Positions 41,551 to 49,725 of a stretch of DNA of 55,467 bases are shown here, piece after piece. The position numbers and the translations under genes were made by a program. Below the pieces are notes generated by a model. That model had not been told where the DNA came from, ran no database searches, and saw only the letters and a list, made by a program, of their open reading frames with translations. Positions within the stretch are counted from its first letter, which is position 1, and each line of letters begins with the position of its first letter. Source of the DNA: an uncultured Neglectibacter sp. (lineage in GTDB: Bacteria > Bacillota > Clostridia > Oscillospirales > Acutalibacteraceae); contig CAJFSY010000012.1 in assembly GCA_904419785.1 (NCBI GenBank), positions 1 through 55,467 on the forward strand, in the 5' to 3' direction.

Positions 41551-42051
41551 ATGGACAGCGTGAAGATCTTATTTGTCTGCACAGGGAATACCTGCCGCAG
41601 CCCCATGGCGGAGGGCATATTCCGCAAGATGATGCAGGAGAAGGGAATGGAGGAAAAGGTGCTTTGCCAAAGCGCGGGGCTTTCCGCGGTGGAAGGAGCA
41701 CCTGTTTCAGAGAACGCCGTGCTTGCCTGCCAGGAGATCGGTGTGGATATTTCCCAGCATACCGCCCGGCGCATTACCGGCGAGGAGCTGCCTGTGTGGG
41801 ACCTGTATTTCCCAATGTCGAAAACCCATGGGTACATTTTGGCCCAGGCAGGCGTGCCCCAGACAAAAATATACATACCCAAATATATTGCCGATCCTTA
41901 TGGACAAGGGATCGAGGTCTATCGGGAATGCAGAGACAAGCTTGCCGGTCAGCTGGAAGTGTTTTACAACGATTTTGTCACCCGGCTGCTGGTGTTTGAT
42001 AATCCCATCCCTTTTCCGGTACAGCCCGGCGAAAACAGGCCCTGTCCATAA
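41551..42051 (+). CDS. Low-molecular-weight phosphatase, YwlE-like (possible protein-arginine phosphatase)
   Basis: A 166 aa LMW-PTP-fold enzyme. The P-loop CTGNTCRS (Cys10 to Ser17) has Thr after the Asn, the residue that makes B. subtilis YwlE specific for phosphoarginine; tyrosine phosphatases have Ile or Leu there. The general acid is in IADPYG (Asp near 118). The tail after VFDNP is longer than in YwlE. YwlE counteracts the McsB arginine kinase, but no mcsB or clpC is in the window. A second family member of the tyrosine type is at 54900. Confidence 0.82.
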   Translation: MDSVKILFVCTGNTCRSPMAEGIFRKMMQEKGMEEKVLCQSAGLSAVEGAPVSENAVLACQEIGVDISQHTARRITGEELPVWDLYFPMSKTHGYILAQAGVPQTKIYIPKYIADPYGQGIEVYRECRDKLAGQLEVFYNDFVTRLLVFDNPIPFPVQPGENRPCP

Positions 42052-42086
42052 ACCCATGGTTTTTAAGTGACAATGATATCCGGGCG

Positions 42087-42121
42087 TTAAAGCCCCGCGC
42101 CGTTTCTCGGCGGGGCTTTAA
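42087..42121 (+). terminator. Terminator after the YwlE-like gene
   Basis: TTAAAGCCCCG (42087-42097) pairs perfectly with CGGGGCTTTAA (42111-42121) across a 13 nt loop that can pair further (GC/CCG). It is followed by TGCCTTTTGTT. Confidence 0.85.
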
Positions 42122-42198
42122 TGCCTTTTGTTATGTAAAATTTTATTGACACAAATCAACGCAAAAGTGGGCGAAAGGTGGAAAATTGGAGTCCAAGC

Positions 42199-42227
42199 TT
42201 GAGTTTTGGTGTTTCTCCGTTTATAAT
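42199..42227 (+). promoter_or_regulatory. Sigma-A promoter of the rimI-tsaD cluster
   Basis: TTGAGT (42199-42204) and TATAAT (42222-42227) with 17 bp spacing, about 54 bp upstream of the rimI start. Confidence 0.75.
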
Positions 42228-42280
42228 AGTTTTGTTGTGTGAATTGCTGTGAAGCAAGGAAAGGAAACGAGAAAGAACGT

Positions 42281-42733
42281 ATGGAATTGATCAAGATGCA
42301 GAAGGAACACTGCGGGATTTTAGCGGAACTGGAAAAGCTTTGTTTTTCCCGCCCCTGGAGCCAGAAGTCTTTGGAGGATGAGGTGCAGAATCCACACGCC
42401 TATTTTGTCACGGCGGTGGATGAGGAAAAAATCCTGGGCTATGGGGGGATGCATTGTTCCCACCACGAGTGTTACATCGACAACATCGCCGTGTTCGGCC
42501 ATCACCGTAAAAAGGGTGTAGGAAGCGCTATCGTGCGGCAGCTGGCGCAAGAGGCCCAGCGCCGGGGTGCGGATTTTATCTCTTTGGAGGTGCGGCCCTC
42601 CAACTTGGCGGCAGTGAACCTTTATATGGGTCTTGGATTCGTAGAAGAAGGACGGCGCCGGAATTTCTACAACGATCCCACAGAGGATGCGTTGATCCTT
42701 ACCCGGCGTTTTCGGAAGGAGGATACTCCGTGA
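42281..42733 (+). CDS. rimI: Ribosomal protein alanine N-acetyltransferase (RimI-like GNAT)
   Basis: A 150 aa GNAT acetyltransferase that acetylates protein N-termini, classically ribosomal protein S18. Marks: FSRPWSQKSLEDEVQNPHAYF at the N-terminus as in RimI, acetyl-CoA loop HHRKKGVGSAIV (Q/RxxGxG type), and LEVRPSNLAAVNLYMGLGF followed by GRRRNFY. The gene overlaps tsaD by 4 nt. rimI is often next to tsaB/tsaD; tsaB and tsaE are not seen here. Confidence 0.9.
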   Translation: MELIKMQKEHCGILAELEKLCFSRPWSQKSLEDEVQNPHAYFVTAVDEEKILGYGGMHCSHHECYIDNIAVFGHHRKKGVGSAIVRQLAQEAQRRGADFISLEVRPSNLAAVNLYMGLGFVEEGRRRNFYNDPTEDALILTRRFRKEDTP

Positions 42734-43734
42734 TTTTGCTGGGCATTGAAAGTTCGTGTGATGAAACTGCCGCCGCCCTTGTGGAGGATGGCCGGAAGAT
42801 CCTTTCCTCGGTAGTGGCCTCTCAAGTGGAAGAACATAAAATCTATGGCGGCGTAGTGCCGGAGATCGCTTCCCGCCGCCATAGCGAGGCCATTGTAGGT
42901 GTGGTGAAAGAAGCTTTGGAGCAAGGCGGAAAGACCCTTTCGGAGATCGACGGGATTGCTGTCACTTACGCTCCCGGTTTGATCGGGGCGCTGCTGGTTG
43001 GAGTCAATTTTGCCAAAGGGCTGTCCCTTTCCAGCGGTCTGCCTTTGATCCCCGTGCATCATCTGCGGGGCCATATCGCTTCCAATTATCTGAGCAGCCC
43101 GGACTTGCAGCCTCCCTTTCTGTGTTTGGTGGTGTCAGGGGGGCATTCCCATATTGTGCAGGTGGAAGATTACACCCGGTTGAAGATTCTGGGCCGTACC
43201 CGGGACGATGCCGCTGGGGAAGCGTTTGACAAGGCCGCCAGAGCCATGGGGATTCCTTACCCAGGCGGTGTGGAGATGGACCGAATCGCCGAAGAAGGGG
43301 ATGACAGCGCGTATTCGCTGCCCCATCCCCGGGTGGAGGGCGCGCCGCTGGATTTTAGTTTTTCCGGCTTAAAGACCGCTGTATTAAACTTGCTGAACAA
43401 CGCCAAGCAGAAGGGCCAGGAAATAAGCGTGCCGGATTTGTGCGCTTCTTACCGGAAAGCGGTAGTGGGATGTTTGACGGAGAATTTTTTCCGGGCGGCG
43501 GAAGAGACCGGTGCCAAAACCCTGGCGGCTGCGGGAGGGGTTTCCGCGAACCGCCTGCTGCGCCGCGAATTGACCAAAATGGCCCAGGAACGCGGGCTTT
43601 CCCTGTATCTTCCGGAGCGTTCTCTTTGCGGGGATAACGCAGCCATGATCGTTTCTCAAGGGTATTATGAATACTTGGCGGGGAACACCGCGGGCATGGA
43701 TTTGAACGCCTGCGCCCAGCGCTCCATTGAATAG
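42730..43734 (+). CDS. tsaD: tRNA N6-adenosine threonylcarbamoyltransferase
   Basis: A 334 aa ASKHA-fold enzyme that transfers the threonylcarbamoyl group to A37 of ANN-decoding tRNAs. It starts with ILLGIESSCDETAAALV; metal ligands His111 and His115 are in HHLRGHIASN, with ALVVSGGH-like LCLVVSGGHSH following and the third ligand Asp in SLCGDNAAM. It starts at GTG 42730, overlapping the rimI stop (GTGA), with GGAGG upstream; the overlap indicates coupled translation. Confidence 0.96.
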   Translation: MILLGIESSCDETAAALVEDGRKILSSVVASQVEEHKIYGGVVPEIASRRHSEAIVGVVKEALEQGGKTLSEIDGIAVTYAPGLIGALLVGVNFAKGLSLSSGLPLIPVHHLRGHIASNYLSSPDLQPPFLCLVVSGGHSHIVQVEDYTRLKILGRTRDDAAGEAFDKAARAMGIPYPGGVEMDRIAEEGDDSAYSLPHPRVEGAPLDFSFSGLKTAVLNLLNNAKQKGQEISVPDLCASYRKAVVGCLTENFFRAAEETGAKTLAAAGGVSANRLLRRELTKMAQERGLSLYLPERSLCGDNAAMIVSQGYYEYLAGNTAGMDLNACAQRSIE

Positions 43735-43747
43735 AAAGGTTGATTGC

Positions 43748-44278
43748 ATGAGAAAAAAGATGGGTTTTGCTATAGGCGCGTTCCTGTTGGCGCTGACTCT
43801 GGCCGCTTGCGGGAACGCCCAAGGGAGCGATTCCGCTACAGCTGAAAGCCAGGCGGTAGTAAGCGCGGCGCAGGAGGAAAGCTCACAGCCTTCTCTGAAA
43901 CCCCAGCCCCGCACCTTGGAAGAAGCCCCTGCGGAAAGCGGTTCCAGTGGGGAGACAGCTTCCCAGCAGGCGGCTTTGGTGCTGGTGCAGGAGGATTCCG
44001 GGGCGGAAGCGGGCTATGAGCCTGCTTTCACTTTATATCCGGATGGGACGTTTGAGCTGTTCGTTTCTTTTTATGACGGTACCGCTACGATCACCGGTAC
44101 TTATACAGAACAGGACGGCGGCTATGTGCTCACGCCCAGCGACAGCACTGCTCAGGGCGCTATGGGCAGCGATGTGGGCGAAATGACCCTTTCTCCGGAA
44201 GGAGAGGGCTATGCCTATTCCGGCGGCCAACTGGGGGTCATATTTGATGGGGCTGTGTTCGCGCCGTCCCAAGGATAA
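43748..44278 (+). CDS. Lipoprotein of unknown function
   Basis: A 176 aa exported lipoprotein: signal peptide with lipobox LTLAAC (Cys21), then a Ser/Ala/Glu/Gln-rich linker to about residue 75, then a compact domain of about 95 aa with alternating strands (ALVLVQEDSGAEAGYEPAF, TFELFVSFYDGTATITGTYTEQ, GGYVLTPSDS, then GEMTLSPEGEGYAYSGG). The domain resembles short META/lipocalin-like beta modules, with a GTYTEQDGGYVLT strand pair, but I cannot name a family. ATG 43748 has AAAGG 8 nt upstream. It lies between tsaD and ilvB with short gaps. Confidence 0.75.
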   Translation: MRKKMGFAIGAFLLALTLAACGNAQGSDSATAESQAVVSAAQEESSQPSLKPQPRTLEEAPAESGSSGETASQQAALVLVQEDSGAEAGYEPAFTLYPDGTFELFVSFYDGTATITGTYTEQDGGYVLTPSDSTAQGAMGSDVGEMTLSPEGEGYAYSGGQLGVIFDGAVFAPSQG

Positions 44279-44290
44279 GGATGTGGTAGC

Positions 44291-45910
44291 ATGGTAAGCG
44301 GTGGAGAGATCATGGTGAAATGCCTGGAAGCCGAAGGGGTAGAACTATTATTTGGCTATCCAGGCGCTGCTATTTGCCCTTTTTACGACGCTTTGTATGA
44401 TTCTCCCATCCGGCATGTGCTGGTGCGTTCAGAGCAGAACGCCGCCCACATGGCCAGCGGTTACGCCCGGGCTTCTGGAAAACCAGGTGTGTGCGTGGCT
44501 ACTTCCGGTCCCGGCGCCACCAATCTGATCACCGGGATCGCTACTGCTTATATGGATTCTATCCCCATTGTGGCTATCACCGGCCAGGTGAATTTGGAGC
44601 AGCTGGGGAGGGACGTGTTTCAGGAAGCCGATGTGACCGGCGCCTGTGAATCCTTTACCAAGCACAGCTACCTGGTAAAATCGGCGGAGGAACTGCCCCG
44701 GGTTTTCAAAGAGGCCTTTCATATCGCCGCCACAGGCCGTCCAGGGCCGGTGTTGATCGACGTGCCGGAGGATGTGCAGGAAGCCTTTGTGGAATCATTC
44801 GCCTATCCCGAAAAAGCCGATATCCCCGGTTACAGGCCAAAAACTTCGGGACATCCCATGCAGATAAAGCGGGCGTTAGAAACGATCAGCCAGTCAAAAC
44901 GGCCGGTCATTTGCTGCGGTGGCGGCGTGGTTCTGGCAGGCGCCCGGGAAGAAATGACCGCCTTTGCCAAAAAAAGCGGTATCCCAGTGGTTTCCACCAT
45001 GATGGGCATTGGTGTAATGCCCATGGACAGCCCTGTGTATCTGGGGATGATCGGCAAATTTGGCAGAAGCTATGCCAATCGGGCTATTGGCGAGGCGGAT
45101 TTGATCATCCTGTGCGGGGCGCGGGTGGGAGACCGCGCGATAGCGTTGCCCAATCAAATCGCTGAGCAGGCAAAGATCATCCACATTGATATCGACCCAG
45201 CGGAGATCGGGAAGAATATGCGGGTAGATGTGCCCATTGTGGGAGACGTGAAAGCTGTGCTGGCATCCCTGGCGGAACGGGTAACGCCGGCAGACTGCCG
45301 GGAGTGGGTAGAGCAAGTCCTCCGATACAAGCGGGAGTTTGTTCCCCGGGGCCAGGACCGGGAAGACTATGTGGAGCCCCGCTCTTTTATCCGTGCGCTT
45401 TCTTCCATGATGGAAGAGGACGCTATCCTCACTGCGGACCCGGGCCAGGGGCAGATTTGGGCGGCCATCAATTTTTCCCAGAGGGAAGGCCGATTTCTCA
45501 CCAGCGGCGGGCTGGGTACCATGGGATACGCTCTTCCGGCGGCTTTGGGAGCTAAACTGGCTAAGCCCCGGCGTCAGGTGTTGTCGGTGTGCGGGGATGG
45601 AGCCTTTCAAATGAGTTTGTGCGAATTGGCTACGGTAGTGGCTTCCCACGCGCCGTTGAAAATGGTGGTCTTTGATAACCGCCGCCTCGGTATGGTGCGG
45701 GAGTATCAGAATAACCGGTATTCCCGGCGGCACATCGCCACCCACATGGATGGCAACCCTGATTTTGTAGCTCTTTGCAAGGCTTATGGTATCCCGGCGG
45801 CTTTGGCGGAAAATAACCGTCAAGCAGTGGAGCTGGCGAAAAAAATGCTGGAAGCTCCCACCCCTTATGTGCTGGTGTGCAGGGTGGACCCCGAAACCCC
45901 CTCGGTATGA
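44291..45910 (+). CDS. ilvB: Acetolactate synthase large subunit
   Basis: A 539 aa thiamine-diphosphate enzyme, first step of valine/leucine synthesis (and isoleucine with 2-ketobutyrate). The N-terminal segment SGGEIMVKCLEAEGVELLFG and GYPGAAICPFYDAL is typical, the cofactor-activating Glu is in VRSEQNAAHMASGYARASG, and the ThDP-Mg motif begins at CGDGAFQMS and ends in FDNRRLGMV. FAD-site residues are compatible with anabolic AHAS, and the adjacent regulatory subunit gene supports that. No T-box or leader peptide attenuator precedes it. Confidence 0.95.
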   Translation: MVSGGEIMVKCLEAEGVELLFGYPGAAICPFYDALYDSPIRHVLVRSEQNAAHMASGYARASGKPGVCVATSGPGATNLITGIATAYMDSIPIVAITGQVNLEQLGRDVFQEADVTGACESFTKHSYLVKSAEELPRVFKEAFHIAATGRPGPVLIDVPEDVQEAFVESFAYPEKADIPGYRPKTSGHPMQIKRALETISQSKRPVICCGGGVVLAGAREEMTAFAKKSGIPVVSTMMGIGVMPMDSPVYLGMIGKFGRSYANRAIGEADLIILCGARVGDRAIALPNQIAEQAKIIHIDIDPAEIGKNMRVDVPIVGDVKAVLASLAERVTPADCREWVEQVLRYKREFVPRGQDREDYVEPRSFIRALSSMMEEDAILTADPGQGQIWAAINFSQREGRFLTSGGLGTMGYALPAALGAKLAKPRRQVLSVCGDGAFQMSLCELATVVASHAPLKMVVFDNRRLGMVREYQNNRYSRRHIATHMDGNPDFVALCKAYGIPAALAENNRQAVELAKKMLEAPTPYVLVCRVDPETPSV

Positions 45911-45925
45911 AAGGAAGGTGCCTTT

Positions 45926-46396
45926 ATGAAATACACCTTGTCTGTATTGGTGGAAAACCAGCCTGGCGTGCTTTCCAAAGTGGTGAGCTTGTTTGCCAGA
46001 CGGGGATACAACATCGACAGCCTGGCCGTGGGCACCACCGAGGACCCCACGATGTCCCGGATGACCATTGTGGGTCAGGGGGATGACCGGATATTGGAAC
46101 AGGTGGAAAAACAGCTGAATAAGGTGATCCCCGTGATCAAAGTGCGCTCGTTGGGGCAGGATGCCGCTACCGCGGAACTGTTGCTGGTCAAGGTTGCCTG
46201 CGATCCCCAGACTTTAGGGAAGGTCAATGAGATCGCGGCTTTGATGCAAGCCAAAGTGGTGGATGTTTCTAAAGCTACCGTGACCCTGCAGTATGCCGGA
46301 GAACATGACAAGTGCGAGACGCTCTGCGGTCTTCTGCGGCCTTATGGTATTCGTGAAATCGCCCGTACTGGGGTGATCGCCCTGGAAAGAGGCTGA
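45926..46396 (+). CDS. ilvN: Acetolactate synthase small (regulatory) subunit
   Basis: A 156 aa regulatory subunit. The N-terminal ACT domain (about 3-75) shows the valine-binding pattern ENQPGVLSKVVSLFARRGYN and IDSLAVGTTEDPTMSRMTIV; the C-terminal half (about 80-156) activates the large subunit. GAAAGGAAGG lies before the ATG, 15 bp after ilvB. Length and order match IlvH/IlvN proteins of Firmicutes. It is expected to give feedback inhibition by branched-chain amino acids. Confidence 0.95.
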   Translation: MKYTLSVLVENQPGVLSKVVSLFARRGYNIDSLAVGTTEDPTMSRMTIVGQGDDRILEQVEKQLNKVIPVIKVRSLGQDAATAELLLVKVACDPQTLGKVNEIAALMQAKVVDVSKATVTLQYAGEHDKCETLCGLLRPYGIREIARTGVIALERG

Positions 46397-46409
46397 ATCG
46401 GAACATATG

Positions 46410-46443
46410 AAAAGGGACCGTCCCAACAGGGCGGTCCCTTTTG
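46410..46443. terminator. Bidirectional terminator between ilvN and the AI-2E-family gene
   Basis: AAAAGGGACCGTCCC and GGGCGGTCCCTTTT pair with one bulged T and loop AACA. Both strands end in a T run. Confidence 0.9.
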
Positions 46444-46488
46444 CTGTAGCCTAATAAACCGGAATGTTTTTAAAGTGCCAGAAACCCA

Positions 46489-47760
46489 TCAAGGATTTTT
46501 TGATTCTATCTCAGCTGGTTTTGTTGCGACTTCATCTGTTTCTTCGTCGTCATCATCAGGGCCTTCTGTGCTGGAAAGCGGGAAAGAAGGATCGAGCTGT
46601 CTGTTGCGCAAGCGTTTCCGCACAGATGTGCGCAAGAGACGGTAAAGCACTGCAGTAACGGGAGTTCCAAACAGGATGCCGGGCACTCCCAAAACGCCGC
46701 CCCAGAATACCACCGCGAAAAGGGTCCACAACGGGGGCAAGCCGATGGAAGAACCCACCACCCGGGGATAGATCAGGTTGCCTTCCACTTGCTGCAAGAT
46801 CAGCAAAAAGATCAAGAAGATCAAAGCGTCCAGCGGATGGACCAGCAGCAGGATGATCACGCCTACCGCCGCGCCGATATAAGCGCCCAAAATGGGAATC
46901 AAAGCACCCAGTGCCACAACGGAGGAAATCAACAAAGCGTAATCCAGCCGGAGGATGCTCATACCCACATAGCACAGTGAACCGAGAATGACGCATTCTG
47001 TCAACTGGCCTCGGATGAAGTTAAAGAATACACGGTTGGCCAAGGAACTGACTTGACCGATCTTGCGGGCGATAGTTCTAGGCAGAAATGCCAACAAGGT
47101 AGCTTTTACACTGCGCAGGAGCTTTTCTTTATTAGTGAGCATGTATATTGAAAAGATAAAGCTCATTACCGCGGCAAAAACACCGGAAGCTACATTGATG
47201 GTGACACCCACCAGAGAAGAGAGGAAATCCGTGGTGACCTGGGCCACGTTGGAAAGCAAGGAGGACCAACTGAAACCCTTCAAGAAATCCTGGATAAAGG
47301 TAAGATCATTTTCAGCGGCAAATCGGTTCAGCCAGATCATAGTGTTGTTAAAATAGACTGGTACGGTGCTTTGAGCAGTTTCGGCCAGTACACTCATGGA
47401 TTCGATCAAACCAGGGATGATAAACGTAACAATCAGCAGGATTACCAGGGCAACTACCACATAAGCTAAGGTTACCGCTAAAGGGCGTCTGGCCCGCTGC
47501 CAAAGTTTAGAGCGGCAGTTTTGAAAAGGCTTGAACACGATATCCTCAAAAAAATGGACAAACACATTGAGGATATAGGCCATTACAATGCCGTAAAGCA
47601 ATGGGGAGATCGTGGCGAAGCCAGTACAGATCGCTCCCCACACTTGATCGAACTTTATAATGACAAGTACCAATACAGCTGCGAAACCCAGCAGAATCAT
47701 ACCATTGCGCAGCACCTGTTTTTCATCCCGCAAATGGATTCCAAATTCCCGAAGACGCAT
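46489..47760 (-). CDS. AI-2E family membrane transporter
   Basis: A 423 aa membrane protein with about eight predicted helices (ILLGFAAVLVLVIIKF, ISPLLYGIVMAYILNVFV, LAVTLAYVVVALVILLIVTFIIPGLI and onward) and the conserved C-terminal core GAYIGAAVGVIILLL plus GLPPLWTLFAVVFWGGVLGVPG. The family includes E. coli TqsA (autoinducer-2 export) and Na+/H+ antiporter-like members, so the substrate is open. The acidic tail (GPDDDDEETDEVATKPAEI) is cytoplasmic. It follows the glycerol-1-phosphate dehydrogenase gene by 14 bp, forming a likely operon. Confidence 0.9.
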   Translation of the reverse strand: MRLREFGIHLRDEKQVLRNGMILLGFAAVLVLVIIKFDQVWGAICTGFATISPLLYGIVMAYILNVFVHFFEDIVFKPFQNCRSKLWQRARRPLAVTLAYVVVALVILLIVTFIIPGLIESMSVLAETAQSTVPVYFNNTMIWLNRFAAENDLTFIQDFLKGFSWSSLLSNVAQVTTDFLSSLVGVTINVASGVFAAVMSFIFSIYMLTNKEKLLRSVKATLLAFLPRTIARKIGQVSSLANRVFFNFIRGQLTECVILGSLCYVGMSILRLDYALLISSVVALGALIPILGAYIGAAVGVIILLLVHPLDALIFLIFLLILQQVEGNLIYPRVVGSSIGLPPLWTLFAVVFWGGVLGVPGILFGTPVTAVLYRLLRTSVRKRLRNRQLDPSFPLSSTEGPDDDDEETDEVATKPAEIESKNP

Positions 47761-47774
47761 GTTTTTCCCCTCTT

Positions 47775-48947
47775 TTATTCAGAATAAAATTGATTGGTCA
47801 ATTCAATCGCGCAAGCAGATAGCAAGCCCTCTCTATCCAACAAGCGGAGAATTGTGAATCGATCCCGCATTCTCATGGCGTGAAGTATCGCTTCCAAGCA
47901 AAGATCCCGCCGAATACCCAATTCTTTGGGCGTGACACAAGCCCCTGCCGCTTTCAAACAGCGCAGGATTTTTTCCTTGTCAGGAGGCGTAAAACCTTGG
48001 GGAAGTTTTTCCGCGGCCAGTTCATACAGGCTGGCAGAGATTACCGAGGCTACCCCAACAGCGTTGCCATGGAGGGGATGTTCTTCCCCGCGCTTTAAAG
48101 CATCCATTTCCCAATAGTGGGCCATGTGGTGTTCCGCTCCGGAAGCGGGGCGGGAATTACCCACAAGCCCCATGGCCACCCCGGAAAGAATCAGGGCTTC
48201 TGTTACGGCTTGTACAGCTTTTGGGTCCCGTTGGGCAAGGCCCTGTGCGTTTTCCACGCATTTTTCCAGGGCCCGCTCCACGAGCGTAGCAGCTTCCTCA
48301 CAATAATATTCCCCAAAAAGCTGGCGGGAAAGCTGCCAGTCGCACAGGGCGGTGATTTTTCCTAGGATATCCCCAAGCCCTGCTGTCAGCATAGGCATGG
48401 GGGCCTCCTTCATGATGTCAATGTCAGCCACAATAGCTGTGGGATACACCGCCGGCAAAGTGGTCTTGATGCCATCCAAGATCATGGGGGCCACTGTGGA
48501 AGCGTAACCGTCCATAGAGGGTGCTGTAGCGGCGATCACATAGGGCACACCTGTGCGGGCGCTGAGATATTTCGCCAAGTCGTTGAGCGTGCCGGAACCC
48601 ACCGCTAAAAGCATGTCGTCCTGATTCTCCATCGCGGCCAAGGCTGAGCCTAGGGCGTACTCGTTGGGGACCAGCGGGGTCTGGTTCTTGAACAGTCGCG
48701 TGTGATAGGGGATTCCTGCGGTTTCCAGCAGAAGTTCCACTTGTTTGCCGGCAGCCTCATAGGTGAAGCTGTCCGCCAGCAAAAAAACTTGCCTTGCGCC
48801 CAGGCTTTTCAAAAGATCAGGCAGTTCCTGAATACAGCCTCTGCCCACCCGGATCGCCTGAATATCTACCCTGTGGTCCCGGCCGCAAGAGCAGGAGTAT
48901 TCCAGCCCTGCCAGCTCCCCGATGGGACGTTCCCAAATCCTTGCCAT
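47775..48947 (-). CDS. sn-glycerol-1-phosphate dehydrogenase (AraM/EgsA-like)
   Basis: A 390 aa NAD(P)-dependent enzyme of the iron/zinc alcohol dehydrogenase fold, reducing dihydroxyacetone phosphate to sn-glycerol-1-phosphate. The cofactor region is LLAVGSGTLNDLAKYLSARTGVPYVIAATAPSMDGYAS in two stretches, with metal ligands in AGLGDILGKI, SGAEHHMAHYWE and HPLHGNAVGVAS. It resembles bacterial AraM (B. subtilis), whose product feeds heptaprenylglyceryl-phosphate. An N-terminal motif CSCGRDHRV is common in AraM-like proteins. No ara or pcrB gene is adjacent. Confidence 0.88.
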   Translation of the reverse strand: MARIWERPIGELAGLEYSCSCGRDHRVDIQAIRVGRGCIQELPDLLKSLGARQVFLLADSFTYEAAGKQVELLLETAGIPYHTRLFKNQTPLVPNEYALGSALAAMENQDDMLLAVGSGTLNDLAKYLSARTGVPYVIAATAPSMDGYASTVAPMILDGIKTTLPAVYPTAIVADIDIMKEAPMPMLTAGLGDILGKITALCDWQLSRQLFGEYYCEEAATLVERALEKCVENAQGLAQRDPKAVQAVTEALILSGVAMGLVGNSRPASGAEHHMAHYWEMDALKRGEEHPLHGNAVGVASVISASLYELAAEKLPQGFTPPDKEKILRCLKAAGACVTPKELGIRRDLCLEAILHAMRMRDRFTILRLLDREGLLSACAIELTNQFYSE

Positions 48948-48994
48948 ACACCACTCCTCCTCAAGTGATTCATTTTCTTGCTTTTATGGTAAGA

Positions 48995-49396
48995 TCAAGT
49001 CTTGATTTGAAATACATTGTGGCATTTTTGGCACGTCACCTGGATTTTCCCTTTTCCACGAGGAGCCCGCAGCCGCTGCTTGCATTGAGGACAATGAAAA
49101 TATTTATAAGTTTTCCGGTCACGGAAGCGGGTATTTTGAAATTTGATCCAGTTCTCTACCGGCGTCCAGAAACGAAGAAAGGCATAATATTCCTTCTGGC
49201 GCGCAGCGTGGTTGCGTGAGAGCATACGGAACAGCACATAGAGAAAGATTGCGTCTGCCAGAAGAGCCACCGGCCAGAAAAAGCTGCCGAGGATAGAAAT
49301 GATCAAAGCCAAGATCAGCAGGAACAAACTGAATTTATCCCCACCATAACGGCCGTACATGAATTGCTGTAATTTTTGCAGCAGCAACGAAAACAC
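48995..49396 (-). CDS. Small membrane protein with C-terminal zinc ribbon
   Basis: About 133 aa. An N-terminal GRYGGDKFSLF precedes two hydrophobic segments (LFLLILALIISILGSFFWPVALLADAIFLYVLF, residues about 23-57). A basic helix follows, then a zinc ribbon CPQCKQRL and CQKCHNVF near the C-terminus. Similar small proteins with a 'MxGRYGxDxL' start are common in Clostridia, function unknown to me. GTG 49396 is 2 nt from AAAGGA and TTG 49387 is 11 nt from it, so the exact start is uncertain. Confidence 0.75.
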   Translation of the reverse strand: MFSLLLQKLQQFMYGRYGGDKFSLFLLILALIISILGSFFWPVALLADAIFLYVLFRMLSRNHAARQKEYYAFLRFWTPVENWIKFQNTRFRDRKTYKYFHCPQCKQRLRAPRGKGKIQVTCQKCHNVFQIKT

Positions 49397-49445
49397 ATCC
49401 TTTCAAAAATAAGCGCCAGTATAAAAACATCATACGCTATCATTC

Positions 49446-49474
49446 AGTATACTGGTTGTGGTGTGATTTTTCAA
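49446..49474 (-). promoter_or_regulatory. Promoter of the zinc-ribbon membrane protein gene
   Basis: On the minus strand TTGAAA (49469-49474) and TATACT (49446-49451) are 17 bp apart. The rest of the 329 bp intergenic region towards rubrerythrin is AT-rich and, apart from the elements listed next, shows nothing I can name. Confidence 0.65.
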
Positions 49475-49621
49475 CGGCCTTCCGGTAGCTTTTACGATAA
49501 ATTTACATTTCATGGGCACAGTGAAAATTTCTCTGAGAACCTCTCTTTTCTGGAGGTATAGAAACACCGGAACGTGAAAGACTAATCATCACAATGTAAA
49601 AGAAAATCGAAAATTCAAAAA

Positions 49622-49636
49622 TAAGAATAATTATCA
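49622..49636 (+). promoter_or_regulatory. Fur/PerR-like box upstream of rubrerythrin
   Basis: TAAGAATAATTATCA is a 7-1-7 inverted repeat. It matches the Fur box TGATAATnATTATCA at 12 of 14 positions and the PerR box TTATAATnATTATAA at 11 of 14. It ends 9 bp upstream of the -35. Clostridial rubrerythrins are known PerR targets, so peroxide-responsive repression is the favoured reading. Confidence 0.65.
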
Positions 49637-49645
49637 AAAATAAAC

Positions 49646-49674
49646 TTGACTTTTAGAAATAGTTAGGATATACT
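49646..49674 (+). promoter_or_regulatory. Sigma-A promoter of rubrerythrin
   Basis: TTGACT (49646-49651) and TATACT (49669-49674) with 17 bp spacing; the ribosome site AAAGGAGGAA follows. Confidence 0.82.
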
Positions 49675-49725
49675 ATTTACAGAATTTCCCAAAAGCCACA
49701 CGTTATTTTCAAAGGAGGAACGATC

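Noticed and set aside
44279-44290. T-box or leader-peptide attenuator expected before ilvB
   Set aside because: Only 12 bp separate ilvB from the preceding gene, so there is no room for such a leader.
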